NCBI GenBank assembly: GCA_934456315.1
Contig: CAKSHG010000038.1
Location: 1 to 13,287, forward strand
From: an uncultured Oscillospiraceae bacterium
GTDB taxonomy: Bacteria; Bacillota; Clostridia; Oscillospirales; Ruminococcaceae
Length of the DNA: 13,287 bases
Direction of reading: 5' to 3'
Position numbers and translations under genes: made by a program. Positions 6,039 to 13,287 of this stretch are shown in pieces; within the stretch, counting starts at the first letter, position 1, and every line of letters starts with the position of its first letter. The notes beneath the pieces were generated by a model, which saw only the letters and a list, made by a program, of their open reading frames with translations, searched no databases and had not been told where the DNA came from.

Positions 6039-8702
6039 TCAGTGATTGAAAGCCTGGGAAAATCCGTTCTCGCGCAGTTTCTCAAGATAACTGTAAATGG
6101 CGTCATCGTTGTACACCTGTTCGAGGTTTTCATTTTTTATTGAGCGTATCGTACACGCGAGAAAAGAATACTCCATAGCCAGCGATGTATCAAACACACC
6201 CTGGTCGTCCGTATTGACTGAAACGAACTGCACTGTTTCCTGCGCAGAAGGGGAAACGGGGAAAAATCTGAATATCGGGTGCTGTTCATATTTGTCAAAG
6301 GGTCCGATGAGGACATTTGACGAGGGATTGCTTTCTATCCCTATATGCTTTCCCGCCAATTCCTTCATCATTTTATCCTGAAGCGCCGTGACCATGGAAA
6401 TGTACTGCTCGGTTATTCGGACAGCCTCTGTTTCATTCCCCTTTTTTCTCGCCCCGATGTCATAATGATACATTGAATAGAGCCTCGCCGCCTTTTGGTT
6501 ATTTCGTATCAGGTCCAGCTCCTTTGATTCGTAATTCATCTTTTTGTGCTTGTTATACCAGTAGCAGGCTCCATTTATGTGGTTTTTCAGCGGCTTATCG
6601 TATACTTCTTTGTCGTATTTTTCATAGCGGTAAAGCCCGGGGTCGTCGCCCCTTAGACGCCAGCCGTTGTAATAGTCTATCAGCGAAAAGCCGTCCCCAT
6701 AAATATAGGACATGAGCTGATGAGCCTTTTCTTCAAGCTGCTGTTTGAGTATGCTGTCGATGTAAATTCCATATTCCTGCGTTTTTTTCAGTGCCCAGAC
6801 AATATTGTCAAGGTGATCCTGTATTCTTAGCACTATCTTATTGTTCTTGAGAGCATAGTATTCAGGAGCGCTTACTCCCAGCGCCATCGCATGACCTATA
6901 CGCTCGCCTGTTGTCATGTCAAGGAATAGTGTGGCTTCATCTATCGCCCTCAGGCCGTCGACAAGGTCCATGAAGTCCTCTCCGGCATGATAGGTGGCGT
7001 ATAAATGAGGCTGGAAGTTCTCTTCACAGAGCGGACTGCTTTTATGCCCTGAAATGCAGAAATCCCTTAAGAACCGAAACGCGACCGCAAAAACCTCCGG
7101 CCGGCAGCCGATTTCAAAATTGCATGCGTCTATCCCTCTTATCCTGCGGCATAAATACGGTTCCCTTTCAAGCGAACCTGCAATAGCCAGAGCTTGTTTC
7201 TCCGTGCTTTTTCTCACTTTGGAATTTCTGGGATCGACAGCCCAGCGCTCGGCTTTTTCCTTTGGGTTTTTATCCTCGTCAGGAAATTTCGGAAAATGGA
7301 GAACGTAGAAATAATCGTTTGAATCGCTGAATCCATGATGTTTCATTTTCAGCATATAATCCTGGGTCCCGGTCCCGTTCAAAGACATGATGACCTGATC
7401 GGTTTTCCGTATTGCCATGATTTGGGCGTCCACTTTATTTTTAGGTCCGATCCTCATTTCAAGGGAGCGGACATTGCCATTTTTCATGCTTTCAACTACA
7501 GAAAGGTTCTTGGCTTCACGGTCATATACGGGGTACATATCAAAGATCTTGTCCTTTCTGTTCTGGTACAGGGCAAAATTCTTGAATCCATATCTCTGAT
7601 TGACCTGTATCATTTCATTGCGGAATTGGCTTTTTATCAGCAGATACAGATAAAACAGGTCCATGAAACGCTTCATCTGATTTTTGTCGACATTCGTTTT
7701 CGAATAGATGAACTTAAACGCCTTATACAAGAAAGAACGTTCTCCTGCCAGTGAACGGCAGCAATCATCTGACTCATAAGCAGGAAGCACGTCCCGGGTT
7801 ATCGCATAGTCTATATGATTCTGTACGCTCCTGAGATGGTACTTGGCGGCGTCAATCCTACTGCAAAGCGGGGTTATTGAAAACGATCCTTCAATAAAGC
7901 GCTGCAATGCCTGTACCGAATTCATTTTGTTGTCGGCGGCATTCTCGCTGCCGAACTTCAGCCAGAGCAGAAGAGAGGCCCGCAGCCAGCAGGCTATTTT
8001 AAGGCGCAGTACCCAGTCGATACGGTTGTCGTTTGCGCCAAGCGACACGCCGGGATTAAGGTTCTCGTGAAAAAGGTTGTAAAAAATGTACTCGTCATGC
8101 TTGACCTTAGCTTTGAAGTAAGTCAGTATCCGTGCCGGGTGGTTCATCAGGCATATCCATGAAAGGTCGAAGCAGCGGGTCGAGCCGTTAAGATGAAAGT
8201 GGTTTTCGGCGAGTCCCTTTTTCAGTATCTCATCGAGCCTTCTGTCATCAGTGCGTATCTGCGCCGGCCATGTAAAATGATTGAGATGCTTAAATCCCTG
8301 CGTATCAACATACGCCATATGAGCCGTCGTCAGAAGATCCTGTCCCAGATAAAGATAACAGTATCTCCAGTTAAGAAGCTGATCCTGACGGCAGATCGGC
8401 TCATTTTCATATGTGCTCAACACCTGCAGCGTATATTCGGGCAGAAGCGCAAATACGCTTTCACCGCCGCAGCTTTCGCCGCGCTGTTTTATCGTATGCT
8501 GCATATCATCATATAGCATGTCGATCTCCTCATAGGTGAGATTGCCGAGCAGCTGACCCGCGCAGTGATGATATGTAAGTCTGCTCACTTTTTCAGAGCT
8601 GATATTGAGCTGTTCTTTATCCGGATCATTCAGAGCGTTTAGCATCAGTTCCGGCTGGATCTGACTGAACACTATCCTTAGATGGTTCCTTAGCGTCTTC
8701 AT
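6039..8702 (-). CDS. rdrB: RdrB, adenosine deaminase of the RADAR anti-phage system
   Basis: An 887-residue divergent member of the adenosine deaminase superfamily, matching RADAR RdrB in length, motifs and gene order. All metal and catalytic motifs are visible: HFH (168-170), HAGE (572-575), RIGHA (601-605), SNPSSN (791-796) and NTDD (830-833). These supply the zinc-binding histidines and aspartate and the catalytic Glu and His of this fold. Large inserts (about residues 190-560 and 620-780) separate the motifs, which explains why it is more than twice the size of housekeeping adenosine deaminase. Published RdrB assembles into a large shell, partners RdrA, and converts adenosine to inosine in RNA and/or ATP/dATP to ITP/dITP on infection. 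The start at 8702 is supported by AGGAG 9 nt upstream. The first 77 nt overlap the end of rdrA, implying translational coupling. A hairpin terminator follows at 5943-5983. No inactivating change was seen. Confidence 0.92.
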   Translation of the reverse strand: MKTLRNHLRIVFSQIQPELMLNALNDPDKEQLNISSEKVSRLTYHHCAGQLLGNLTYEEIDMLYDDMQHTIKQRGESCGGESVFALLPEYTLQVLSTYENEPICRQDQLLNWRYCYLYLGQDLLTTAHMAYVDTQGFKHLNHFTWPAQIRTDDRRLDEILKKGLAENHFHLNGSTRCFDLSWICLMNHPARILTYFKAKVKHDEYIFYNLFHENLNPGVSLGANDNRIDWVLRLKIACWLRASLLLWLKFGSENAADNKMNSVQALQRFIEGSFSITPLCSRIDAAKYHLRSVQNHIDYAITRDVLPAYESDDCCRSLAGERSFLYKAFKFIYSKTNVDKNQMKRFMDLFYLYLLIKSQFRNEMIQVNQRYGFKNFALYQNRKDKIFDMYPVYDREAKNLSVVESMKNGNVRSLEMRIGPKNKVDAQIMAIRKTDQVIMSLNGTGTQDYMLKMKHHGFSDSNDYFYVLHFPKFPDEDKNPKEKAERWAVDPRNSKVRKSTEKQALAIAGSLEREPYLCRRIRGIDACNFEIGCRPEVFAVAFRFLRDFCISGHKSSPLCEENFQPHLYATYHAGEDFMDLVDGLRAIDEATLFLDMTTGERIGHAMALGVSAPEYYALKNNKIVLRIQDHLDNIVWALKKTQEYGIYIDSILKQQLEEKAHQLMSYIYGDGFSLIDYYNGWRLRGDDPGLYRYEKYDKEVYDKPLKNHINGACYWYNKHKKMNYESKELDLIRNNQKAARLYSMYHYDIGARKKGNETEAVRITEQYISMVTALQDKMMKELAGKHIGIESNPSSNVLIGPFDKYEQHPIFRFFPVSPSAQETVQFVSVNTDDQGVFDTSLAMEYSFLACTIRSIKNENLEQVYNDDAIYSYLEKLRENGFSQAFNH

Positions 8703-11541
8703 TCTTTTCTGCTCCTGTAGGGTCGTTTTGAGGATCTGTATTATCCGCGGGCGTTATTTCTTTGGATTTAGCTTCTCTGGCTCCATCGTCATCTTTCGGC
8801 TTTGGTTTCTCTATGCCGAATGTGTCTGCAACAGCATTCATGATACCATCGACAATACCCTTTTTATTGATAGCTTTACGCCAATTCTTGACAGCTGTCG
8901 ACATTTTAGCTGCTGACAGCTCGAAAAAGAGCTCATATGAGGTTTGGCTAGAAAAGTGCTGAATGATATCATCTTCTGCTGATAATATCGCCTCATACTT
9001 TTCATCTATATTTTTGATCGGCGATTTCGAACCGGTCAGCTTTTTTAAGGTCAGAAGTTTTTCCATGTTTCCCCTCAACGCTGACATAATATTTTCCTGG
9101 ACGAATAGTTTTGTGACGGAATTGTCACCGTTATCGCTGATCTTAATAACCGCATCTGGTATCTGTTCGGTGACCTCTCTCATGCTGGAAATTGCATTGT
9201 CTGCTATTAACCTGATATTGTCGTAATTTGTATAGAAGAAATTATTATCGACTTTAAAACTGTTTTCCGGCATTTGATTTTTATTGTTAAGCTCCAGATA
9301 TGGCAGGTTTAACTGCGATTCATTGTCTGAAGCGGAGATCATGGTCGTGCCGCAAAGAAGGTTTATCAAAGCATTACTTCCAATGATCGGGTCAAGATGT
9401 TTTGTTTCCGTTATTTTTGAACTTTCAGCGTATTTTGTTATCTGATGGAACACGTCCCAGTTTATCAGGACATTGTACAAATGGTTCAGGCATGCCAGTT
9501 GAGCGCGGTCGCGCGTCAAATAATACTCCTGCGTGGTAAGAAGCGACAGAAGAAATGCGGAAATATCAAAGCAGATAGTTTGTCTTTCTATCAATTCTTC
9601 TTTCTTATGCTTGGTCGGCATAACTATTCTCGTATAATTGTCGTTGGTCAGTACATAGCAGTACTTGCTGATCATAATTCTCATCAATTCAAGATTCTGT
9701 GACTGAACCGATTCTCCATCTTCTTTTTCCGGAATGCTGTATAGCTTTTTCAAAACCTTGATATTGACCTCAAAATGTCCGAGATTCTGATATTCGGCGC
9801 CAAAGATCTTTGCGTAGTCAAAATTCCACAGCACACCGCCGGTGATCTCGTACACCCAGCTGAAATCGTTGTTTTTCATACCGCCAAGCATTTCTCTGTG
9901 CAGGAATATTGTAAAAAACATACGCAGAGCGAAAACCAGCTTATAGGTCTGCATGAAATCCCGCTGGTTTCGTGCATTTTTAGAGAGTGCAGAAATAAGC
10001 CGCATTAAATTGGCATAGGTATACTCCTGCTTTTCCTCTGTTGTTATGCCGTACCTGTTGATAATGTCGGTGACTATATTTATCGCAGAAGGTACCTTAA
10101 GGGAATCGACAGCGCCTGCCAGTTTTAAAATTATCTGATAGTTTTCCTTGGACAGATTTCTGTCGCACCAATTATAGATGAAATAAACCTGAAGAGCGTC
10201 CAGGTTGCCAAGCCGTCTGGAGATGGCTTCCTGTATCTGGCTATCCTCGTTATTGTTTGCGGCTGCATTCAGGAGCGCTGCATACATGTCGGCATAGCCC
10301 AATTCTTCATTGAGGTCCGGCAAGGCGTTGAAATACGACAAAAAGTGCGTAAGATCCCTCATGTTGCCGGGAATGAAATTGTGGAGATAATGACCCGGCT
10401 TGACGAGGTCGACGCCCGTCTTTTTGTGTATCAGATTTATGAGCCTTTCCTGATAATCCGACGGAGAATAGGTAAGCAGGTCCCTTTCTTCCTTATCTGA
10501 CTTCCCGGTGTATTCCAGCTGCAGTCTTGAGCTGTTGTTTACAATGAAATCGCTGATAACCGGCAGATGTATCTGATGGGTTGCCGGGAGTATCTTATTC
10601 AGGTATCTGACCGTCATATCCTGTGGGCTGCGTGTATCAGAAATATTGTAGCTGTCAGACTTATAATAGTCCAGCAGCGGCTTGAACTCTACGATAAAGT
10701 GCTGCTCAATGATCTGGTGCATCTGATCCATATTCACTGCCATCAGCAGTATTACATTAGGGATAATACAATACTTGCGTATATCCTCGATTATTTCGAA
10801 GGATTTCTGGGTATTTAGGTCGGCGTCGTCTACCAGCATGACCAGATAGCTGTCTTTGGTATTTCCGTGGATCTGATTCAGATAGCAGTCTACCAATTCC
10901 CTGAAGGTGTTTTTGAGTCTGCTGAAATCTCCGAGCTCGGTAAGCTCCTCGAGGTCGCTGTCTGAATTCGTGTCCTTTTTCTTGCTATAGATAAAGTCAA
11001 GCAGCTTATAGCATTCCGTAAATTTCTCGACGACTTTGCTTCGTGCATACATTGTCTGCATATCGCCTGAATTCCTGGTGTCATTGTCGTCTTTTTCCCA
11101 TTTCATACGGAGGTCGGAAAACATGCGCGATATGGTTATGCGCATGAAGCTCTCGTCCGAGGAAATGCTGCATGGGTCTATTGGCGAAAGTACAGAGAAG
11201 TTGCAGACCTTTGCCTTTTCACCAAGTAGATTATATAATGCGTTTTTTTCATCTCTTTCTTTTTTTGATAAATCATACAGCGAATTAGCGACAGACAGCA
11301 TTGCGGTGGATTTTCCGCCGCCTCTTTCTGCGCAGTATACTATTATATTATTGTGATAGTATTTGTCAAGTATACTGTTTCCGTAGTCTGACCTGTCTGT
11401 GGCAGAGCAAATTTCGTTTATCAGATCGGCACTTCTTTTATATGCATAATAAAAGAATTTTTCTGGTTTGTCCAGATCCTTTTCGATAAGAAACCTGTCC
11501 TCGAAGCCCTTGCTGACTTTGATCATTTTAACATCGCGCAT
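8626..11541 (-). CDS. rdrA: RdrA, P-loop ATPase of the RADAR anti-phage system
   Basis: A 971-residue ATPase. Walker A is AERGGGKST (71-79). Walker B is LVMLVDDAD (233-241). A sensor-1-like MAVN at 267-270 follows a hydrophobic strand (NVILLMAVN), as in AAA+/STAND-type NTPases. The large C-terminal part (about 300-900) is helical-looking with no motif I can name. The last 60 or so residues are very polar and rich in Asp, Glu, Lys and Pro, probably disordered, and are encoded where the frame overlaps rdrB. In studied RADAR systems RdrA forms a ring, works with RdrB and is needed for phage sensing or delivery of substrate. The family call rests mainly on the P-loop plus adjacency to an unmistakable RdrB. 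The start at 11541 has AGGAGG 8 nt upstream (11550-11555). A hairpin with a U-tract lies immediately upstream of that RBS. The gene is more AT-rich than the left half of the window. Confidence 0.88.
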   Translation of the reverse strand: MRDVKMIKVSKGFEDRFLIEKDLDKPEKFFYYAYKRSADLINEICSATDRSDYGNSILDKYYHNNIIVYCAERGGGKSTAMLSVANSLYDLSKKERDEKNALYNLLGEKAKVCNFSVLSPIDPCSISSDESFMRITISRMFSDLRMKWEKDDNDTRNSGDMQTMYARSKVVEKFTECYKLLDFIYSKKKDTNSDSDLEELTELGDFSRLKNTFRELVDCYLNQIHGNTKDSYLVMLVDDADLNTQKSFEIIEDIRKYCIIPNVILLMAVNMDQMHQIIEQHFIVEFKPLLDYYKSDSYNISDTRSPQDMTVRYLNKILPATHQIHLPVISDFIVNNSSRLQLEYTGKSDKEERDLLTYSPSDYQERLINLIHKKTGVDLVKPGHYLHNFIPGNMRDLTHFLSYFNALPDLNEELGYADMYAALLNAAANNNEDSQIQEAISRRLGNLDALQVYFIYNWCDRNLSKENYQIILKLAGAVDSLKVPSAINIVTDIINRYGITTEEKQEYTYANLMRLISALSKNARNQRDFMQTYKLVFALRMFFTIFLHREMLGGMKNNDFSWVYEITGGVLWNFDYAKIFGAEYQNLGHFEVNIKVLKKLYSIPEKEDGESVQSQNLELMRIMISKYCYVLTNDNYTRIVMPTKHKKEELIERQTICFDISAFLLSLLTTQEYYLTRDRAQLACLNHLYNVLINWDVFHQITKYAESSKITETKHLDPIIGSNALINLLCGTTMISASDNESQLNLPYLELNNKNQMPENSFKVDNNFFYTNYDNIRLIADNAISSMREVTEQIPDAVIKISDNGDNSVTKLFVQENIMSALRGNMEKLLTLKKLTGSKSPIKNIDEKYEAILSAEDDIIQHFSSQTSYELFFELSAAKMSTAVKNWRKAINKKGIVDGIMNAVADTFGIEKPKPKDDDGAREAKSKEITPADNTDPQNDPTGAEKNEDAKEPSKDSVQSDPAGTDAKRSE
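8703..8716 (-). promoter_or_regulatory. RBS of rdrB inside the rdrA coding sequence
   Basis: On the minus strand AGGAG lies 9 nt before the rdrB ATG (8700-8702), entirely inside the 3' end of rdrA, whose stop is 77 nt further on. It fixes the rdrB start and implies that ribosomes finishing rdrA feed or unmask rdrB. Confidence 0.75.
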
Positions 11542-11549
11542 GTGTCGCT

Positions 11550-11555
11550 CCTCCT
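11550..11555 (-). promoter_or_regulatory. Shine-Dalgarno of rdrA
   Basis: AGGAGG on the minus strand, 8 nt before the ATG at 11539-11541, fixes the rdrA start. It lies directly behind the U-tract of the upstream hairpin, so the hairpin and its U-tract are part of the rdrA leader if transcription reads through. Confidence 0.85.
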
Positions 11556-11597
11556 AAAAAATTTGGAGATCAAAATTAGCTATATTTTGATCTCCAA
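11556..11597 (-). terminator. Intrinsic terminator / attenuator between the upstream gene and rdrA
   Basis: On the minus strand TTGGAGATCAAAAT pairs perfectly with ATTTTGATCTCCAA (plus-strand 11584-11597 and 11563-11576; 14 bp, 7-nt loop) and is followed at once by ATTTTTT (11556-11562). It begins 10 nt after the stop codon of the upstream gene and ends next to the rdrA Shine-Dalgarno. By form it is a Rho-independent terminator, though the stem is AT-rich (5 G-C pairs), so it may be leaky. Since no clear promoter fits in the 66-nt gap, it would set how much transcription enters rdrA-rdrB. Confidence 0.8.
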
Positions 11598-11607
11598 TAA
11601 TGCTAAA

Positions 11608-13287
11608 TTAATTCTGCTGCGGATACATATTACGGTATTCGTTTAATTCTTTTCTTTGCGCGACCGATCTTTTGATCATCTGCGCAAAGAGAAGATTGCT
11701 CTGTGATAATCCCGGGCACTCGCGCCGGATCTGGTCGTCGACCTCTGTGCTGTTTATCCAGTTGATATCCCAGTCATGCAGCCGCTGACCAGAGGAATAA
11801 AGATATCTTACATAATCACTAAGTTTGTTCTGCAGTTCCGGATTTTTTCCATAGAAATCTGCTATTCGTTTGATGATCTCATTTGGGTTGCTGTTGCAGT
11901 CTTTTTCCATCTGGACAAGGACTGGCAGGTGATCAGAATATTTTTTCGGGTGAATGAACTGTGATTGTTCACCGGTACGATAAGCGCAATAAAAACTGTC
12001 GCCGTTTCTGGAATCCGACCCCAGAGAAATCTCGCCCATATCCATCTGCCGAAGCATATTTGCGACAAGTTCCATGATCTCCTGGTCATTATATTTCATA
12101 ACAGGGCTTTGTCCTATCCTGCTGAAAAGATTTCTCACGTCTTTTCTCGGCTTGATCTCTACGGACAGGTTCTGATTCAAAAAGTCGTTGTTTGCCTTTA
12201 GTTCTAATTCTTCGCCCTCCTTCGCTATGGTTTCTTCAAACGCTTCCGAGAGTGAAGTATATTTAAATAATATGCTCGGCTCTGCCTTCTCTTTCATGAC
12301 AGGCCCGGAGCCTTCAGAACTATTGTATATAAATGCGTCAAGCTGTTCCCAGCTTAAAAACGGAGCCGTGTGTTCCATCAATTCAGCAAATGCCCTGCCA
12401 TAAATGGAGCGCACTCCGAAATTCATCATTATCTTGTCTGTATCAAGGATATCGTTTGTGACCGGGATCCTGGGATCGTACTGATTCAGCAGCAGCATAA
12501 AGTCATAGTTAAGGGTCATGTAAAGCAGTTCGGCACAGGACCTGTCTGCGAACGAAGCAGCTTCCAGCCCGGCAATGATATCGGCGCTGAATATTTTATA
12601 GAACAGCTCCCGGCAGAAGGACGTTTTGATATCCGGAAGAATGATGAACGGGATAACGCTGTATCTGTCAAGCGTAGTGTCTTGAGTTATTCGCAGGGTG
12701 TAGAAAGCCTGATAGTCGCCATTGGCGTTTTTCAGCGGCTTTACCCAGACGTCGCGCACATTCCGGCTGTTCCATGACGATCTGCTGAAGCCACTGTTTG
12801 AAGCGACCTGCGCAACATATTCGTGGAAAGGCTCTCCTGATTGCTTTTCATACATAGTGAGCGTATAGCTTGTATTGGAAAACGAGCCTTCGCCGTTTGC
12901 ATACGCGATCTTAAATGAAAAATCGCGCCATCTGTATGAACTCCATGCATGGAACGGATATCCGGAGTCCAGCATTCTCTGGAAGTAAGCAGGCTTCATT
13001 AAAAGCGCCCTGTCGCTCTGGACTATCGTGATGACGCTGATGGACCTCAACACTTCGCTTTCTAGTTCCTGATAGTCCATCTTTCGTCCTGCATTTTTCA
13101 GAAGCTCATATATCTTATGGATAAATGTATCCAGCAGCCGTCGGATCGCCCTGCCGTGGATCAGTATATCATCTGCGATCAGTATTTCCGGGAAAATGCC
13201 TCTGGTCTGATATTCATTCACGATTTCGGGGATATAGGCGAACAATGCGCTGTCAGAGATCATAGTATCCTCAATACCCGCCAGCGC
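11608..13287 (-). CDS. Unidentified protein with a phosphoribosyltransferase-like motif, upstream of rdrA (probably 5'-partial)
   Basis: The frame is open to the window edge. An internal ATG at 13263 has GAGG 5 nt upstream and would give 551 residues, but the eight codons before it read smoothly (ALAGIEDT) with no stop, so the true start may lie outside. Counting from that ATG, residues 27-39 (ILIADDILIHGRA) resemble the PRPP-binding signature of type I phosphoribosyltransferases: hydrophobic strand, two acidic residues, hydrophobics, Gly. The usual T-G-x-T is replaced by H-G-R-A. Such a fold needs about 80-100 residues before this motif, which also argues for a start beyond the window. The remaining 500 residues show no family I recognise: no membrane segment, no P-loop, mixed alpha/beta. 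It sits 66 nt upstream of rdrA on the same strand, separated by a hairpin terminator/attenuator. It may be a RADAR accessory, a separate defence gene or an unrelated neighbour. Confidence 0.75.
   Translation of the reverse strand, partial: ALAGIEDTMISDSALFAYIPEIVNEYQTRGIFPEILIADDILIHGRAIRRLLDTFIHKIYELLKNAGRKMDYQELESEVLRSISVITIVQSDRALLMKPAYFQRMLDSGYPFHAWSSYRWRDFSFKIAYANGEGSFSNTSYTLTMYEKQSGEPFHEYVAQVASNSGFSRSSWNSRNVRDVWVKPLKNANGDYQAFYTLRITQDTTLDRYSVIPFIILPDIKTSFCRELFYKIFSADIIAGLEAASFADRSCAELLYMTLNYDFMLLLNQYDPRIPVTNDILDTDKIMMNFGVRSIYGRAFAELMEHTAPFLSWEQLDAFIYNSSEGSGPVMKEKAEPSILFKYTSLSEAFEETIAKEGEELELKANNDFLNQNLSVEIKPRKDVRNLFSRIGQSPVMKYNDQEIMELVANMLRQMDMGEISLGSDSRNGDSFYCAYRTGEQSQFIHPKKYSDHLPVLVQMEKDCNSNPNEIIKRIADFYGKNPELQNKLSDYVRYLYSSGQRLHDWDINWINSTEVDDQIRRECPGLSQSNLLFAQMIKRSVAQRKELNEYRNMYPQQN

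Noticed and set aside
6039..8702. Housekeeping adenosine or AMP deaminase
   Set aside because: It is over twice the usual length, has large inserts between motifs, and is coupled to a P-loop ATPase gene. RADAR RdrB explains all of this.
11542..11607. Independent promoter for rdrA in the intergenic gap
   Set aside because: No pair of -35/-10 boxes was visible. The gap is almost fully used by the hairpin, U-tract and SD.
13165..13210. Response-regulator reading of LIADDILIHGRAIRRLL
   Set aside because: It looks like a LuxR-type receiver start (LIADDH), but it has no phospho-acceptor Asp, T/S or Lys at the expected later positions and no HTH. A phosphoribosyltransferase-like motif fits slightly better.

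Overview
The window looks like a chromosomal stretch from a low-to-mid-GC gut Firmicute of the Ruminococcus / Oscillospiraceae type. The main clue is a large secreted protein (2360-5920, +) that ends in a textbook type I dockerin, the module that plugs enzymes and adhesins into cellulosome-like complexes. A fibronectin-III tail (1-275, +) from a second, probably also extracellular, protein enters from the left edge. Ribosome binding sites are strong (AGGAGG class) and intrinsic terminators with T-tracts separate the units, both usual for Firmicutes.

Layout from left to right. (1) 1-331: 3' end of a fibronectin-III protein and its perfect intrinsic terminator. (2) About 434-2171: a compact minus-strand module made of a 50-residue ORF, a 496-residue serine recombinase with catalytic Ser9, Zn-ribbon and coiled coil, and its own terminator. 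A 9-bp direct repeat (TGGTATTAC) sits just outside each end, so this may be a minimal mobile cassette. (3) 2267-5920: a consensus promoter (TTGACA-N17-TATAAT), a 5'-UTR hairpin, a strong RBS and the 1186-residue dockerin protein with InlB-B-like repeats. (4) 5943-5983: a hairpin between convergent genes. (5) 6039-13287, minus strand: a three-gene unit transcribed right to left, consisting of an unidentified protein with a phosphoribosyltransferase-like motif (open at the window edge), rdrA and rdrB.

The centre of interest is the RADAR anti-phage system. RdrA carries Walker A and B motifs. RdrB carries the complete set of adenosine-deaminase-superfamily catalytic motifs (HFH, HAGE, RIGHA, SNPSSN, NTDD). 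RdrA and RdrB genes overlap by 77 nt, with the rdrB RBS buried in the rdrA tail, so they are probably translationally coupled. In published RADAR work RdrA and RdrB form large ring or shell assemblies that respond to phage by deaminating adenosine; both RNA A-to-I editing and ATP/dATP-to-ITP/dITP conversion have been reported. Two features here are not part of the canonical description as I know it. One is the upstream 551+ residue protein, a candidate new RADAR-associated component. The other is a perfect 14-bp hairpin with a U-tract placed between that gene and the rdrA RBS, which would terminate or attenuate transcription entering RADAR. No SLATT or Csx27-like membrane accessory gene is visible.

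Base composition shifts by eye. The recombinase and dockerin genes are GC-rich, while the RADAR block is clearly more AT-rich, which fits separate acquisition. No tRNA, rRNA, CRISPR array or recognisable IS element was seen.
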